From positions 60,385,677 to 60,449,676 of the forward strand of contig CM048839.1 in the NCBI GenBank assembly GCA_026545765.1: DNA of 64,000 nucleotides. Reading direction: 5' to 3'. Source of the DNA: Plantago major. Its lineage: Eukaryota > Streptophyta > Magnoliopsida > Lamiales > Plantaginaceae. The notes under the pieces were generated by a model. It was given only the letters and a program-made list of their open reading frames with translations, made no database searches and was not told the origin of the DNA. Position numbers and translations under genes: made by a program. Shown here piece by piece: positions 1-10,049 of the stretch (the stretch's first letter is position 1; every line of letters begins with the position of its first letter).

Positions 1-1081
1 CTCAAAATAAGCCTGTATCTCCTCGTAGTAGCGAGAGTAGTGTGAGGTTTATGCACCTTGTTGTATTGTTTGGCCTTCCTCCTGCTGGTTATTTTCCCCC
101 TGGGTTGTTCTGGAGCGTCCTCCCCTTCTTCATCTGCATTTGAATCAAGCTCCTCTTCCTCGAAATCCAAGTCCATGCCTTCATGATCCTCCGGATCCTC
201 AAAAGCCTCGAGAGCCCTTACTGCCCTTAAAATGATTGGGTCTATATCTCCAACCGACAAGGGAGTTTTTGTTTCTCCGGTTTTTCTGATCCCAGGAACA
301 CAAGCCCTTTCACACAGCTGTGTGATGATCGCCGGGAAGGCCAATCCTTTGGGTTTGGTTCTGTGAGCCCAAGTCTCCCCCAGAATAACCTCCCCAATGT
401 TGATGAAGTCATTGGCCATGAATGGCCCAATCATCCTTGCGATAGTGGCTGACATGTTGGTGAAGTATAGGCTGGGCATACCGAGTGCTGGATCCAGTAA
501 GAAAGCATATGAGTCTTCGGAAGGAGAAATTTCTTCTCCACCTTCGTCATGTTGATCCTCATGGAGTATAGAGGGCTTGCCACCCTTCGAAGATCTCTCT
601 CAGTAAGGAACCCACCTTGTGCCTCATGGTAGCTGTATTGCCCCCTATCTCGGACAGGGTCATACTCCATACGCGCACCCAAAAACTCGTTGATCACCTC
701 GGCAGAGAATGGGACGTTCTTCCCCCGAACCCTCACAATGTTGTTGTTGATGTCGTGGAGGTTGGTGTAGAACTCCTGAACTACAGCCGGATCATACTCA
801 CGCTTCTCCACGGAAATACTTCCCCATCCAAGCTCGTCTATCCTCCTCCATATCTGAGTAGCAATAGTGCGGTGATCTCGAGGGAAAGATATCCCTCTTT
901 CCACTACTATTGCTCTTGGAACCGAGAAGTTCCGAACTCAGAAGCTTTTCGCAGCAGGAGAGAGAGAGAGAGTGAACCCGTACTCGTCTGGCTGGGGTCC
1001 CTCAGTCTGTGTCCTTCTCCTTGATCTACTTCCGGATGCTTCATTTGTTCCACGGGGCAAGGCGGTCTTTCTTCGACGCAT
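1..1081 (-). pseudogene. Athila env-like / putative plant transposon protein frame, broken
   Basis: A likely start codon lies at 1079-1081 and opens an Arg-rich N-terminus (MRRRKTALPRG). A GA repeat near 958-975 lies where the frame is lost. The frame is open from 904 to 431 and contains EFYTNLHDINNNIVRVRG, the signature of the plant-transposon protein found downstream of integrase in Athila elements. Near 460 the frame shifts again. From there to the left edge another frame reads GEVILGETWAHRTKPKG followed by a very acidic tail around 120-190. I see no clear transmembrane segment or signal peptide, so 'env-like' describes position only. The function of the family is unknown. The 3' end is outside the window. 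Confidence 0.7.
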
Positions 1082-2012
1082 CGTCCTACAGGGAGTGTGT
1101 TAGCACAGCTTTCTCATAGTTCTTTCACCGAAAATTCTTCTAAATTGTAACAATCATGTCTTATCCTATCCCATGGGAAATATATAGACCACAGTGCATG
1201 CATTGTTACAACTAATCCCTCCCCAAACCGAATTTCATCATGCATCTAACCCAAACGCCTAATCCTATGCCACAATCAATCATCCCATAGTATGATTGCA
1301 ATGCGACTGAAATTCGGCTATACTATCGATCAAACAAGCATAATCATCAATCATACACCACCATGTTATTCATAGGATCAAACTAAGTGCTTTAAGAATA
1401 CCCACTAAGCATGTTTTGCAAGAATCAAGCAAAAGAAGCATGAATAAGTGAATGCTGCATCAAATTAAGATACAATAGAAATCAACATGTTCAAATAGCC
1501 ATAGTGGAGCAATAATCAAGTTCTTAGATGTACAAAATTCTAAAAACCACCAAATTGAGAAATAGTTAAGGTTTTAAGAGGATTACCTTGATTCCTATGC
1601 AATTGGTGGATGAAAAGATGAATTGATGCTTGAATCAAAGAGAGGACACTCGTAGCTTTGTATAGATACAAAGATTAAGTGATCTGGTGGAAAAATAGGT
1701 GTTTTTGAAGATTTTTGGGCAAGAGAAACCAAGCACGGTGAGGTGAAGATGAAGAAAAAATGGGCTCCTTAGCACGCTTATAACCAGGGCTCACCGCGTT
1801 AAGGAAGGGGAACCTTTGACCTCACGCGGTCTGGCAACAGACAATATGTACTGCTTTTGCTGGACCGTGGTGAGTTTGGTTCCACCATAGGCTCACCGCG
1901 GTGAGCTCTCCACTTTTTTTTTTTGAGCTACCTAAATGCAATGTTTATATACACATGTAAATGCATCCTACTACTATATGCAAAGCATTAAATCATGCTT
2001 TTATTATAGTTG
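1082..2012 (-). other. Non-coding spacer between Athila integrase and env-like frame
   Basis: No credible reading frame. At 1214-1229 the minus strand reads as a purine-rich tract (CGGTTTGGGGAGGGAT) like the one near 35157-35173 in Athila-2, so it may be an internal polypurine tract. A perfect 16-bp palindrome (GCTCACCGCGGTGAGC) lies at 1891-1906, with degraded copies at about 1790-1870. The same motif recurs in the Athila LTRs of this window. Confidence 0.55.
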
Positions 2013-3315
2013 TTAGCGTCGACTCTTCCGTTTTTCAGTACGGAGACTCTGGAGCTCGAATTCCTCGACCATGTTCCCCTCCTTGAACGGCTCAATGTAT
2101 GGCTTTACTCGCTGGCCATTCACCCTAAACGTGTCTCCGGTCTTGGGGTCCAAGAGTTCCACGGCACCATTGGGTGCGACGTAGACAATCACATATGGCC
2201 CATACAACCTTGACCTAAGCTTCCCTGGGAAGAGTTTAAGACGTGAATTGAAGAGAAGGGCTTTCATACCTGGGACTCATTCCTTACGGAGTAGTCCTTT
2301 GTTGTGATATGCCTTCATCTTATCCTTGTAAAGCCATGCATTCTCAAATGCATTGTTCCTCAACTCAAGTCGAGTAAACGCTTTTTTCCAGCTTCTTTTA
2401 GGTTCAGGTTCAGGTTCTTGATTGCCCATAGCACCTTGTGTTCGAGCTCTACTAGCAAGTGACAAGCTTTCCCGTAAACAAACCGATAGGGAGTGGTCCC
2501 TATGACGGTTTTGAAGGTTGTCCTATATGCCCACAATGCATCTGAGAGCTTGCTGGCCCAATCTTTCCTGCTTGGCTTTACTACCTTCTCCAGGATGCTC
2601 TTGATTTGCCTGTTGCTCACTTCTACTTGCCCTGACGTCTGAGGGTGGTACGGCGTTGCTACACGTTGTTGCACTCTGTACATCCTCATCACGTTTTCCA
2701 ATGTTCTGTTGATGAAGTGTTTGCCACCGTCGCTTATCAGGACTCTGGGAACTCCGAACCTCGGAGAGATGACCTTACACAGGAACTGACCGACCACCTT
2801 AGAGTCGTTCATTTTAGTCGGGATTGCTTCGACCCATTTGGTAACATAGTCAACGGCTACCAGGATATATTCGTTACCTTCCCTGTTAGGAAAAGGCCCC
2901 ATGAAATCTATCCCCCAAACGTCGAATGGTTCTACGACTAAATTTCCATTCATCGACATCTCATTCCTCCTGGTTATGTTCCCACTCCTTTGGCACCGAT
3001 CACACCGCAGGCAATACTCATAACAGTCTCTCCGCAAGGTTGGCCAGAAGAAACCCGAATGTAAGACTTTACGGGCGGTATTTCTTCCTCCGTAATGCCC
3101 TCCACATTCCAGAGCGTGCAGAAGGCCATGATGCTTTCCATCTCATTTTTCGGGATGCACCTCCTAAGGATTCTGTCGCTACATTCTTTGAACAGATAGG
3201 GGTCGTCCCAGACGTAGCACCAGCATTTCTTAGAGAAATTCACCTTCTCTTGACCTGTCATGTTAGTCGCAAAATTACCAACAGCAAGATAGTTCACACA
3301 ATATCGGCATACCAA
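2013..3315 (-). pseudogene. pol: Athila-1 integrase, frameshifted
   Basis: Catalyses insertion of element cDNA. Three blocks lie in different frames. The N-terminal zinc-binding part (about 3315-2974) still shows CLRCDRC with an upstream degraded His region. The catalytic core (3037-2360) keeps the DDE residues in [14 protein letters not shown] and [10 protein letters not shown]. The C-terminal domain (2267-2013) contains the GPY-like motif [10 protein letters not shown] and has no chromodomain. Frameshifts fall near 3040 and around 2440-2280. It directly follows RNase H, the Ty3/gypsy order. Confidence 0.88.
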
Positions 3316-3338
3316 GGCTCCACCTGGACTGCGAAAAG

Positions 3339-4058
3339 CTACTCATCAGGAAAATCCTCGGGGACTGGTTTCGAAGGCTTAATCGCACTGGGATTTATCC
3401 TTGAGAGATGGTCAGCTACAAGATTCTCCTTCCCACATTTGTCAACGATCTTGAAGTCAAAATCTTGTAGCATCAATATCCACTGAATAAGCCTTGGTTT
3501 TGAGTCGTTTTTTGCCACCAGGTGTCTAATTGCCGCGTGACCCGTATGGATGATAACTTTAAACCCTTGCAAATAGGATCTAAATTTGTCTAGAGCAAAA
3601 ATCACTGCCAAGAATTCTTTCTCAGTCGTGGTGTAATTGACCTGAGCCTCGTTCAGCGTTTTGCTCGCATAGTAGATCACGTGGAAATGTTTGTCCACCT
3701 TTTGGCCAAGAATAGCACCAATGGCATAGTCGGATGCATCGCACATAATCTCAAAGGGTAAAGACCAATCCGGAGCCACAACTATAGGGGCGGATACAAG
3801 TCTCTCCTTAAGCGTGTTGAAGGTTTCTATTGAATTTTCATTGAAATCAAAGGGTACGTCTTTAGCTAAGAGGTTGCTAAGACTCTTCGCTATTCTTGAA
3901 AAATCCTTTATAAATCTCATATGAAAGCCTACATGCCCAAGGAAAGATTTGAACTCCTTGATAGTGGTAAAATAAGGCAATTTTGAAATCACTTCGAGTT
4001 TTGCTTTATCTACCTCTATCCTCCTTTTAGAAACTACGTGCCCAAACAATCCCCTCAT
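3339..4058 (-). pseudogene. pol: Athila-1 reverse transcriptase C-terminal part and RNase H
   Basis: The frame is open for 239 residues. It starts at the RT connection region ([18 protein letters not shown]) and continues into RNase H ([15 protein letters not shown], then [21 protein letters not shown]). The third acidic position of RNase H, normally TDH, reads TGH (codon 3540-3542), so one catalytic Asp is lost. The tail [14 protein letters not shown] is the normal end before integrase. It is separated from the RT core by a stop near 4059-4074. Confidence 0.9.
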
Positions 4059-4074
4059 TTACCATAAAATGGCT

Positions 4075-4854
4075 CTATTCCCAACTCAAGGTTAGGTTAC
4101 ACTCTATACAACGTTTAAGCACAAGTTCAAGTTTACCAAGGCAATCATTAAAAGAATTTCCAAAAACAGAAAAATCGTCCATGAATACCTCAATGAAGTC
4201 TTGTGCCATGTCTGAGAAGACTGAGAGCATACATCGCTGGAATGTTGTTGGGGCGTTGCATAGTCCAAACGGCATCTTAAATTAGGCGAACGTCCCGAAT
4301 GGGAAGGTGAAGGTGGTTTTCTCCTGATCCTCCGGTGCAATTGGGATTTGAAAAGACCTGGACAGCCCATCTAGGAAGCAGTGGAACTCGCGACCAGCAA
4401 GACGGTTCAACATCTCGTCAATAAAGGGTAACTGGAAGTGATCCTTGTTCGTTGCTGCGTTCAGCTTCCTGTAGTCAATGCACAAACGCCACCCAGTTGT
4501 CTTCCGAACCGGTACTAGCTCTCCCTTGTCGTTTTTCTCGACGGTAACTCCCGATTTCTTGGGAACAACGTGCATTGGACTCGCCAACCTGCTGGCGGCT
4601 ATGTGGTAGATCATGTCATTTTCTAGCAACTTCAGAACTTCTTTCTTCACCACATCTTGTAGGACCGGATTCAATCTTCGTTGGGGTTGACGCACCGGCT
4701 TGGAACCTTCCTCCAAGGTGATATTGTGAGTACACCTCAAAGGACTGATTCCTTTAATATCCTTGATACTCCATCCAATGGCGCCGGAGTTCCTTCTTAA
4801 TAGCTCAACCAATTTCTCCTCTTCTTCCGGTTTCAGGGCGGCTGAGATGATCAC
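4075..4854 (-). pseudogene. pol: Athila-1 reverse transcriptase core, broken
   Basis: Synthesises element DNA from RNA. The frame at 4854-4282 contains fingers and palm motifs (SPMHVVPKKSGVTVEKND, GWRLCIDYRKLN, DHFQLPFIDEML). A break at about 4280 separates it from 4275-4075, which holds MPFGLCNAPTTFQRCM and the catalytic FMDD box (VFMDDFSVFGNS). The FMDD variant is common in Athila. A stop (sense TAA) at about 4276-4281 and a frame change near 4105 break the ORF. Confidence 0.9.
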
Positions 4855-5577
4855 TGGTTTGGTGGTATCTCCTCCTAAAAAACACGTACTTGAGGTGACT
4901 AGGCAGTTCCTGCAACTCTAGCTTGGAAGGCTCGGATATTTCCCCCTTCCTATCATCCCCCGTCCCTAGAGGCTCTAACTTCTCCTCTTCGGGGGGAAGG
5001 ATCTCCGCATTATCGAGTTCCCTCAGAATTTCCACTACTTCGTCATCATGTGGGTTGTATCGCGCTTCAACAGTTAATGCGGTTTCCAGCTTGTCATCAC
5101 ATATGTGACGTATGTAGGAGTTGTTAACCACATTGTCGATGATGTCGACAAAACTGAATTCTTCAATCGATCGAGCAGAGGGTTGGCTTGATACCTGGGA
5201 TAAATCTACAGAAATCTTCTCCCTGTTTATCTCCATCCCTAGACTCCCTTTGGCGATTGAAATCTCCATGTTGACCGTGCGCATAAAGAGCCTTCCAAGT
5301 AGAATCACGTGCTCCTTGCCATCGTTTGTCTTTTCCACGGGCCAGGACTACAAAGTCAATCGGCACCAAGAACTTATCTACCTTGATCAGGGCATCTTCT
5401 ATAATCCCCATTAGCTTCCTTACGGGCCTGTCTGCCATCTACAAGGTCATCCCGGTCGGTTGTAATTTGCCCAATCCAAGCTGCTTGTACAACGAATACG
5501 TGATCAAGTTAATGCTAGCCCCTAGGTCCAGCACTCCCTTAGCCAAGTACCGTTCTCCATTTGTATCTCGATCATGA
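4855..5577 (-). pseudogene. pol: Athila-1 aspartic protease and linker to RT, degenerate
   Basis: The minus strand at about 5530-5450 reads LDLGASINLITYSLYKQLG, the protease active-site region in its Athila form (D-L-G-A). This is followed, after a stop at about 5439-5441, by ADRPVRKLMGIIEDALIKV. The linker (5338-4805) is acidic, with NAEILPPEEEKLEPLG. Frames change near 5440 and 5330. Protease processes the gag-pol polyprotein; this copy cannot give an intact one. Confidence 0.75.
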
Positions 5578-6706
5578 AGCTTCCCGGATCCTTTTTCTTC
5601 ACCGGTAATCCAAGCACCGAGTTTGCCATTTCTGGCAGAATCTCCTTTCTCCCTTCTTTGTACCGCCTTTTATTCGCCGACACTTCCTTGCAGTACTTAG
5701 GAAATGCGGGAATGTTTTTTCACGAGCTCGAAGAGGGGTAAGGTGACACTCCCCTTGGAAAGCATGGAAAAAATGGAGTCTTGCTTCTTGTTGGTCTTGG
5801 GTTTCCTTACCCATCCCGGAAAAGGTAAGGTAGGCGGTCCCGGAGGTTGCATTGGCTCTGCTTCTTCCGCTTTGTTCTCTACTCCTACCTCCCCCTCGCC
5901 TTCCTTGGCTGCTTCCTCCTCCTTGTCTTCCTTGTCCCCCGATTAATTCGTTCCTGCTCCATTGTTGTAGCGTCATAGATCATGTCCAGAGATCTACACA
6001 TGGCGACGAACTCTTGCCTCTCGTTCAACTTCTCGGACCTTATCTCCCGTTCGTCCGCCATTTCTGCTTCCCCCCTTCTATTGGAACTTTTTAACCTTGC
6101 GTTTTTTGCCAAGTAATCATATACCTCCATCATTTCCGAAGGTACTTTCTCCAAAATGTTTCCTCCGCAAGCTAAGTCTACCATGATCTGGTGCATACTG
6201 TCTAGGCCATAATAAAACATGAGGGCTACATCATGCTGGGAGATTCCATGGTGTGGGCACCTCCTCAACAAGTCACTAAACCGTTCCCATATCTCATCAA
6301 ACCTTTCTCCCCTCCTTTGCTCGAAATTCACAATGCTATCCTTCAGGCTTTTCATCATGGAGTACAGGAAGTATTTGCGGTAGAATGCTCTAAGCACTTC
6401 CTCCCATGTCCTTAATGAATCGGGCTCTAATGAATGCAGCCATTCTCTGGCTTGGAATCTCACAGCGAAAGGGAACAATCTCCTCTTGAGTTGGTCCTCA
6501 CTCAAACCTCTAGGCGGTAGCTCTGTCACAGCTTGCTTGAACCGACGAATAAAGCCGAACGTGTCTTCCATCAGTCTCCCCCAAAAGTAAGGAAGTAAGC
6601 ACCCCCTCTCATCATCCAAATCGTATTCCCTAGCCTCGGGCTCAAGGAATATCGGTGGGTTCCTTATCACCACTGTAGGTATCAAGTAATCTTCGTACCT
6701 AGCCAT
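5578..6706 (-). pseudogene. gag: Athila-1 gag, frameshifted near its end
   Basis: Start codon at 6704-6706 (MARYEDYLIPTVV). The frame is open for 273 residues to 5885. It contains the retrotransposon gag domain: REWLHSLEPDSLRTWEEV, AFYRKYF, and FEQRRGERFDEIWERFSDLL followed by RRCPHHGI. This is the capsid-forming protein. The C-terminal part continues in another frame (about 5976-5599). No zinc knuckle is visible, as is usual in Athila. It lies about 140 bp inside the primer site. Confidence 0.9.
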
Positions 6707-6844
6707 ATGTACCTGTAGAAATCAAACTGCGCTGACAAAACTAAATGGAATGTTAGTTTCTTTTAGTCCAATAAATTCCTACCCTAGAAAGAACGTAATG
6801 CAACTACACTATGATTCCACTTCCTAAAGAACGTAGGAATCAAT

Positions 6845-6867
6845 TCCCCGGCAGCGGCGCCGAATTG
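6845..6867 (-). other. Athila-1 primer binding site (tRNA-Asp type)
   Basis: Just inside the 5' LTR the minus strand reads GGCGCCGCTGCCGGGGAATT. This closely resembles the tRNA-Asp-complementary primer site (GGCGCCGTTGCCGGGGA) used by Athila elements. It fixes the direction of the element and the inner boundary of the LTR. Confidence 0.88.
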
Positions 6868-8050
6868 TGATGTGCTCAAAATTTATACTTGTAAAATAAC
6901 ACAAGTAGTAAAGCGGTTGTCGTAGTACAACAATGCTTTAACAACAGGGTCGTTCTCTCGAGGAATTGATTAAGCTAGTTCTAAGGTATGAGTTGTAAAC
7001 ATATAGTGTCGGTAAGGTTGATACATCAAAACCCTACAACAAATTACAATTACAAGACAAGGTAATACCTAGATCATGCAATTTCTACAATTAAAACGAA
7101 GCAAGCGGATCTTTCAAAAGTGCTGACGCGATATAGCTAATGTTACACTGCCTGCGAATGCAACACTTTTCTATTGCAAAATCGAACCAGATAGAGATTA
7201 TAAGTACGTATGAGTTACGGCAAAAAGCTTGTCACTAGCTATGCCCTCATCCGGATATATACTAGTTAGAGGTAAAGAACGATGCAAGTTCACAACGATC
7301 AAGCATGCATTCAACGATCAGATAACAATATGTCACAATACATGTTATTAACAGCAACCGCCTAACTCGTACTATTGAATACCTAGGCGCCTATTGGTCT
7401 CTGCGATCGTCAGAAAGATCATTAATGCTTCTTCGAATTAAAAGAGAGATTGAAATCTCTAAGTGTTTACAATGCTTGGAATTGAAAATATGAAAGTAGA
7501 AGTAAGTGAAGATATGTCCTAATGACTGATATAAGTGGTCTATTTATAAGACCAAGGAAGAGGAAATTCGAAATCATGGGAAAAATTGCCAGAAAAACGT
7601 GGGTTGATTCTGTCAAACAGAGCTCACCGCGGTGAGGTACTTTGGTGAATCCTCCTCACCGCAGTCTGGACTTTCTGCCTTCTTTTCTGCTTGGTTGTAC
7701 CGCGGTGAGCCCGTTTGGATGTGGGGCGCACCGCGGTGAGCCTTGTGTCCGGAACTCCTCCATTTTTCCCATTTTCTCCACTTTTCTCTCCCTTTTCCAA
7801 CCTCCATGTCACCTCTCTTGGAGTAGTGGCCCACTAACTTGGCCTTGTGGTGCTTCTAGAAGGTTTTGAGGTCTTCTTTGCACTTTGGTCCTCCATTTCC
7901 TTGCCAATGACGCTAAGACACCTAAAAATACACAAAAACACACAAAAAACCCAAACGTGACACGGAACAAAAAACACTAAATAAAGGCTAAAAGACGCAA
8001 CAAAATACGAAAAATGGCACTAAATGAGTCGTTAAAATATCGACTCATCA
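6868..8050 (-). repeat. Athila-1 5' LTR, 1183 bp
   Basis: Plus-strand ends are TGATG at 6868 and CATCA at 8046-8050, a 5-bp inverted terminus. The inner end abuts the primer site. On the sense (minus) strand it starts TGATGAGTCGATATTTTAAC. A perfect palindrome CTCACCGCGGTGAG lies at 7623-7636, with related CCGCGGTGAG copies at about 7653, 7695 and 7727. A TATA-like stretch (sense TATAAATAGACC) lies at about 7546-7557 and may be the promoter. Confidence 0.88.
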
Positions 8051-10049
8051 ATGACCTAGAATGTTGTACTTTTTTCGGCTAGGGCTTTTAAGACAGCATT
8101 CTGAGACTAAAACTTAAAGGTCTGTTGGGTTTTTTTTAATGGATGAAGGTTGGCTTGTTTATTGTTGTCACGGTGAGCTTCTATTATTGCTTTCTTGCCG
8201 ATGTGAGCATTTTATGGTGAGATGGGAGTTAATAGGAGGCTCTCGTTTTCACTGTCAGTGTTGTTGGGAGTAGAGAGCTTCTTGTCCTTTTAATAGTGGT
8301 GTAGGTAAAATGTTAGGGCCTCTTCCTTAGGTATCTTAAGCCAGCCCCATACAGTGGAGATATAGGGGAAATCATTGGAAAACATGCGAAGAAGATTGTT
8401 TGATTTAGTTATTTATAGGATACAGATGAAGCTTTGAATTTTAGTTTTAGTTTGTATGCTTGTTCTGGAAAAACTCACACATTAAAGTTTGGTTAGAAGT
8501 TTTTATGTAATATCTATTACCTGAATTACACAGGCCATGTTGCTGATTTTGCATACATGTGCTGCCTAAATGCTTAACTAAATGCTTATGCATATTCTGC
8601 ATCATGTTGCCCTTCATGTCAAGTTCAATTCTGTGCACTCTTTGCTTCGTGATGAGTCTGTTTCACACAAGGAGTTCCATCTCTGATGAACACATGAACT
8701 GCACAAGACATTTTGTACTATTTTATATAAATGGTCTATATTTTAGTAGAAATTGTCTATGTTTTAGAAGAAATTGTTTATGTTGTTCGTTGTTGTTGAT
8801 TTAGTTTTTTTTATTAATTGTCAATGTTTTACTATAAATTGTCTAGTTTTTTGTAACTGGTCTATGTTTTAATAGAAATTGTCTATGTTTTTTTTTGTTG
8901 CTAGTTTAGTTTTTTGTATAAATTGTCTATGTTTTCCTATAAATTGTCCAGTTTTTAGTAGAAATTGTCTATGTTGTTCGTTGTTGTTGGTTTAGTTTTT
9001 TTGTATACATTGTCTATATTTTACTATGAATTGTCTAGTTTTTTTGTATAAATGGTCTATGTTTTTATGTTGCTGGCCCAGTTTGAATGGTTTGGTTTTT
9101 TTGTATAAATGACCTATGTTTTAGCACAAATTCTCTATGTTGTTATGCGTTACTGGTTTAATAATTGTGTATGTTTTAGTAATCGTTTATGTTTTAGTAA
9201 TCGTCTATGTTTTAGTATAAATTGTCTAATTTTTTTTTTTATAAATGTCCTATGTTTTAGTAGAAATTAACTAGTTTTATTATAAATGTCATATGTTCTA
9301 GTTTTAGTATAAATTGTCTAGTTTTTTTTTTGTATAAATGTCCTATGTTTTACTAGAAATTGTCTATGTTGTTATTTGTTGTTTGTTTATTTAGAAAAGA
9401 TAGATGCGTTATATATTATTTAGTTTTTTGTATAAATTGCCTATGTTTTAGTATAAATTGTCTATGTTATTATGTGTTTATGTTTTAGTTTGAATGGTTT
9501 AGTTTTTTGTATAAATGGTCTATGTTTATGTATAAATTGTATATGTTTTTTGATGTTTTTGTTGTATGTATTAGGTTTTCGTAAAAATGGTGGTCGAACA
9601 AAGAAATTGATTGGTCACAAAAATTGAGTCGTTGTGGAAGAAGAGGTTGACGAACAAGTCAAGAGTGAAGAAAGCTATTTTGTAAATGTGTTAAATGTTT
9701 TTTAAAAGACATGTACTTTTATAGGTTGTAAATTTTGATTTTTTTTATTATTTTGTGTATAGTAAATTTATTGGTTGACGAATGAAATGGAAGTTCATGT
9801 TTATTTTTCTAAATATTGTGTTTTGATTGGATAAATAGGTTTTTACTAATTACTGCATGCTAAACATAGACAATTTCACGATAAACATAGACAATTTGAT
9901 GATAAACCTAGACAATTTGATGTAAAAATCAACATATGTGGATTTTGATGAACATTGATGAGCTGAGTAAGTTTAAAAAAAAAAAAAAAAGAATCGCGGG
10001 TCGACCTGGCCGGTTGTCTAGTTTTTAGGGTAAATTGTCTATGTTTGTA
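8051..10049. other. AT-rich host DNA between two retrotransposons, no gene recognised
   Basis: The left part (8051-8690) has no recognisable coding or repeat structure. The rest is dominated by the minisatellite described separately. At 9560-9700 a short frame reads GFRKNGGRTKKLIGHKN and then stops, too little to assign. Short ORFs at 8447-8638 and 8559-8804 are not supported by composition or motifs. Confidence 0.6.
8700..9560. repeat. Degenerate AT-rich minisatellite
   Basis: About 35 diverged copies of a short unit, roughly TTTTAGTATAAATTGTCTATG, follow one another. They are punctuated every 75-115 bp by a TTGTTGTTGGTTTAG-like block (near 8790, 8900, 8970, 9068, 9141). Inverted units (CATAGACAATT) occur at about 9864-9930 and direct units again at about 10013-10044, where the Tat LTR begins. 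It may be part of a larger repeat or of a decayed DNA transposon end. Confidence 0.65.

Larger units (their letters stand above)
1..8050 (-). mobile_element. Athila-1: Athila-lineage Ty3/gypsy retrotransposon, truncated by window edge
   Basis: Read on the minus strand the order is 5' LTR (8050-6868), tRNA-Asp-like primer site, gag, protease, reverse transcriptase, RNase H, integrase, a non-coding spacer, then an env-like frame that runs off the left edge. This order (integrase after RNase H, extra frame after pol) and the LDLGASINL protease motif are typical of the Athila lineage of Metaviridae. All coding parts carry frameshifts or stops, so the copy is dead. The 3' LTR and the target duplication are outside the window, so insertion age cannot be judged. 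Confidence 0.92.

Noticed and set aside
8447..8804. Two overlapping short ORFs (63 and 81 codons) in host DNA
   Set aside because: AT-rich, no recognisable domain, no promoter or splice signals, and they overlap on opposite strands as random frames do.
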